The notes below the pieces were generated by a model. The model was not told the origin of the DNA and did not search any database. It saw only the letters and a program-made list of their open reading frames with translations. A program made the translations under genes and the position numbers. From assembly GCF_037055325.1 (NCBI RefSeq), contig NZ_CP146373.1, forward strand, positions 1,736,001 through 1,800,000: a stretch of 64,000 bases of DNA, written 5' to 3'. The stretch is from Arachnia propionica (GTDB taxonomy: Bacteria; Actinomycetota; Actinomycetes; Propionibacteriales; Propionibacteriaceae). Positions 62,580 to 64,000 of this stretch are shown here, in pieces. Position 1 is the first letter of the stretch, and every line of letters begins with the position of its first letter.

Positions 62580-63712
62580 GTCGCAACCTCCCGTATCCGA
62601 TCGAGATTCGCCGAGACCTGCTGTTTCCAGTCGCGGGAGGCGCGTCTCAGCGGGTCGGCGACCCGCAGAATCAAGGAGGCCGCGACCGCCCGTCGCAGCT
62701 GATCCTCGGGCGGCACCTGCCCGCCACCGTCGCGGTAGCCGTCGAGGAAGGCGGCATCGTCCAGGACCGCGAGGAAGGACCCCAGATCGACGGCGCGGGG
62801 CGCCAGGCAGGCGCGGTCGAAGTCGGTGAGCCACACCGTGTCGCCGGCGTGGGTGGTGAGCACCTGGTCGGGCGACAGGTCGCCGTGGGACAGCACCGGC
62901 ATCGCGGAGGCGGCCCCGGGAAGTTCCGCGACCACCCGGCGCATCCGCTCCGCCAGGTCCGGGGCCAGTTCGTCGAGCAGGGCGGCGTGGGCCAGTCCTT
63001 GGGCGACGGGGTCGGCGGTGCGGGCGGCGAGCGAACGGGCCAGGTCGCCGGGAACCTCGGCGGCGTGAAGCCGGGCGAGCATCGCCCCGGCAGCGCGAAC
63101 GGGATCGGAGGCGCCGTGGACGGGCTCGCGGTCAGCCTCGGGTGGGTTTCCGTCGAGGAGGTCGGCCAGGTCCAGGTCGCCGGTGAACGCGTGGACGCTG
63201 ACGCCGTCCAGGGTGCCGTCGTCGAGACGGCGGGGAGTTTCGACCACCCCCGCCATGAAACGGTCGAAGGCCACCCCCCTGTCCCGACTGGTCGCGACCC
63301 GCACCACGCGCCTCCCGTCGCGCACCACCATCCTGCGCAGCGGGTTGTAGCGCAGCACCTGCGACGCCTCCCAGCTCCCGAGTTTCCCGGACGCGGTGGC
63401 GGCTGCGATGCGCGTCAACAGTTTCGGGTCGGCGGGCAGCGAGCCGGTCTGCACCAGCAGCTCCCCGAGTTCGTGTTCACTGGTTTCCAAGCCCAGTTCA
63501 CCGGCTTCCCGGCTGGTCTGGGCGGCTTTGTTGTGGCTGATGGGCCACAGGAAACGCAGCCATCCGACCGGGTGGCCGGAGGCGTCGTCGAGGCCGACGA
63601 CCAGCGATGTGCGGGGTTTGATCCGCAGCCGAGCGGCCCGGACACGACGTCCTGCCTGGTCGCTGAGCCAGCCGGGATCGAGCACGCGGGCGACGAGTTG
63701 TTCGGTGTTCAT
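62576..63712 (-). CDS. Phosphotransferase-fold (APH-like) protein, 378 aa
   Basis: ATG 63712 overlaps the stop of the ABC ATPase gene (ATGA). Motifs: VLSHGDLSPDQVL (catalytic loop) and VWLTDFDRACLAPRAVDLGSF (metal binding). The N-terminal lobe includes RRMVVRDGRRVVRVATSRDRG, where a Lys is not obvious at the ATP site. Substrate unknown. Coupled operon with the ABC ATPase and the 334-aa paralogue; function may be linked to export or synthesis of an envelope compound. Confidence 0.8.
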   Translation of the reverse strand: MNTEQLVARVLDPGWLSDQAGRRVRAARLRIKPRTSLVVGLDDASGHPVGWLRFLWPISHNKAAQTSREAGELGLETSEHELGELLVQTGSLPADPKLLTRIAAATASGKLGSWEASQVLRYNPLRRMVVRDGRRVVRVATSRDRGVAFDRFMAGVVETPRRLDDGTLDGVSVHAFTGDLDLADLLDGNPPEADREPVHGASDPVRAAGAMLARLHAAEVPGDLARSLAARTADPVAQGLAHAALLDELAPDLAERMRRVVAELPGAASAMPVLSHGDLSPDQVLTTHAGDTVWLTDFDRACLAPRAVDLGSFLAVLDDAAFLDGYRDGGGQVPPEDQLRRAVAASLILRVADPLRRASRDWKQQVSANLDRIREVAT

Positions 63713-64000
63713 CGCGGGCTTCCTATCCTGATGGAGTCCATGTCGCGGCCGCTGGCCTGCACCCAAGCCCGGAACACGTCGCTGGTGGCGATGAGTTCCT
63801 CCGGGGAGGCGTCGAGCCGGATGCGTCCGTCCTCGATCCACACCACCCGCGTCGCCCTGAGCGCCACCTCGGCGTCGTGGGTGACGGCCAGGGTGGTGCG
63901 CCCCGCGGCGAGCCGGTCGATGGCGTCCAGAACCAGGCTCGCGGCCTCCGGGTCGAGGCCGGTGGTGGCCTCGTCGAGCACCACGACGGGTGAGCGGCGC
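63709..64000 (-). CDS. ABC transporter ATP-binding domain, C-terminal end (cut by window edge)
   Basis: Frame open to the right edge. Walker B and D-loop SPVVVLDEATTGLDPEAASL, H-loop TLAVTHDAEVAL, then a short tail ending RIGSPR. The start, Walker A and any membrane domain lie beyond 64000. Translationally coupled to the APH-like gene. Confidence 0.9.
   Translation of the reverse strand, partial: RRSPVVVLDEATTGLDPEAASLVLDAIDRLAAGRTTLAVTHDAEVALRATRVVWIEDGRIRLDASPEELIATSDVFRAWVQASGRDMDSIRIGSPR

Noticed and set aside
1-64000. tRNA, rRNA, riboswitch or replication-origin features
   Set aside because: I scanned for conserved rRNA and tRNA-like segments and saw none I could support.

Overview
High-GC actinobacterial chromosome. 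The DUF222/HNH endonuclease, ESX-type (type VII) secretion genes, actinobacterial IS3 debris and class III lanthipeptide genes suggest an actinomycete, possibly a member of the Propionibacteriaceae; the family is inference. No rRNA or tRNA genes were recognised.

Layout. 1-2.3 kb: end of a sugar ABC importer (ATPase and permease) closed by a strong hairpin. 3.3-6.7 kb: two probable ESX-associated secreted proteins, then a subtilase-like protein with altered catalytic residues. 7.6-25.2 kb: a polymorphic-toxin region. It holds an EspC/WXG-like partner and a 926-aa CpnT-like toxin ending in a TNT (NAD glycohydrolase) domain, then Imm61-type immunity genes, orphan TNT modules, papain-like toxin remnants, a possible ADP-ribosyltransferase-like gene, TY-Chap proteins, IS5-like elements and IS3 debris. 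25.5-38.2 kb: the ESX core (YbaB-like protein, eccC, two EccD-like proteins, an RDD-FHA protein, two WXG100 proteins, eccB, mycP). 38.2-42.1 kb: a second, paralogous copy of the immunity/orphan-toxin block seen at 10.8-14.3 kb. The secretion core therefore lies between two direct repeats of a toxin-immunity block.

42.2-48 kb: methylmalonate-semialdehyde dehydrogenase, a small acidic-tail membrane protein, a STAND-like ATPase with TPRs and a DUF222/HNH protein. 48.2-56.8 kb (minus strand): an apparently complete class III lanthipeptide cluster. Its order in the direction of transcription is lanKC, four identical 32-codon precursor genes on an exact 353-bp tandem repeat, a fifth degenerate precursor, an ABC exporter and an S9 oligopeptidase. 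The precursors have a labyrinthopeptin-like leader (MANVLNLQ) and a Ser-x2-Ser-x3-Cys labionin motif. They are too short for ordinary gene calling and are the most interesting feature of the window. 58-60.2 kb: a two-component system. 60.2-64 kb: UDP-glucose dehydrogenase, two phosphotransferase-fold proteins and the end of an ABC ATPase.

How it fits together. The ESX core probably exports the WXG100 pair, the 3.3-5.5 kb proteins and the TNT toxin. The Imm61 genes, translationally coupled to TNT genes, protect the producer, and orphan TNT modules form a reservoir of toxin tips. A family of about 80-bp MITEs shares its inverted repeats with the IS5-like elements and has spread through both the toxin region and the lanthipeptide cluster.
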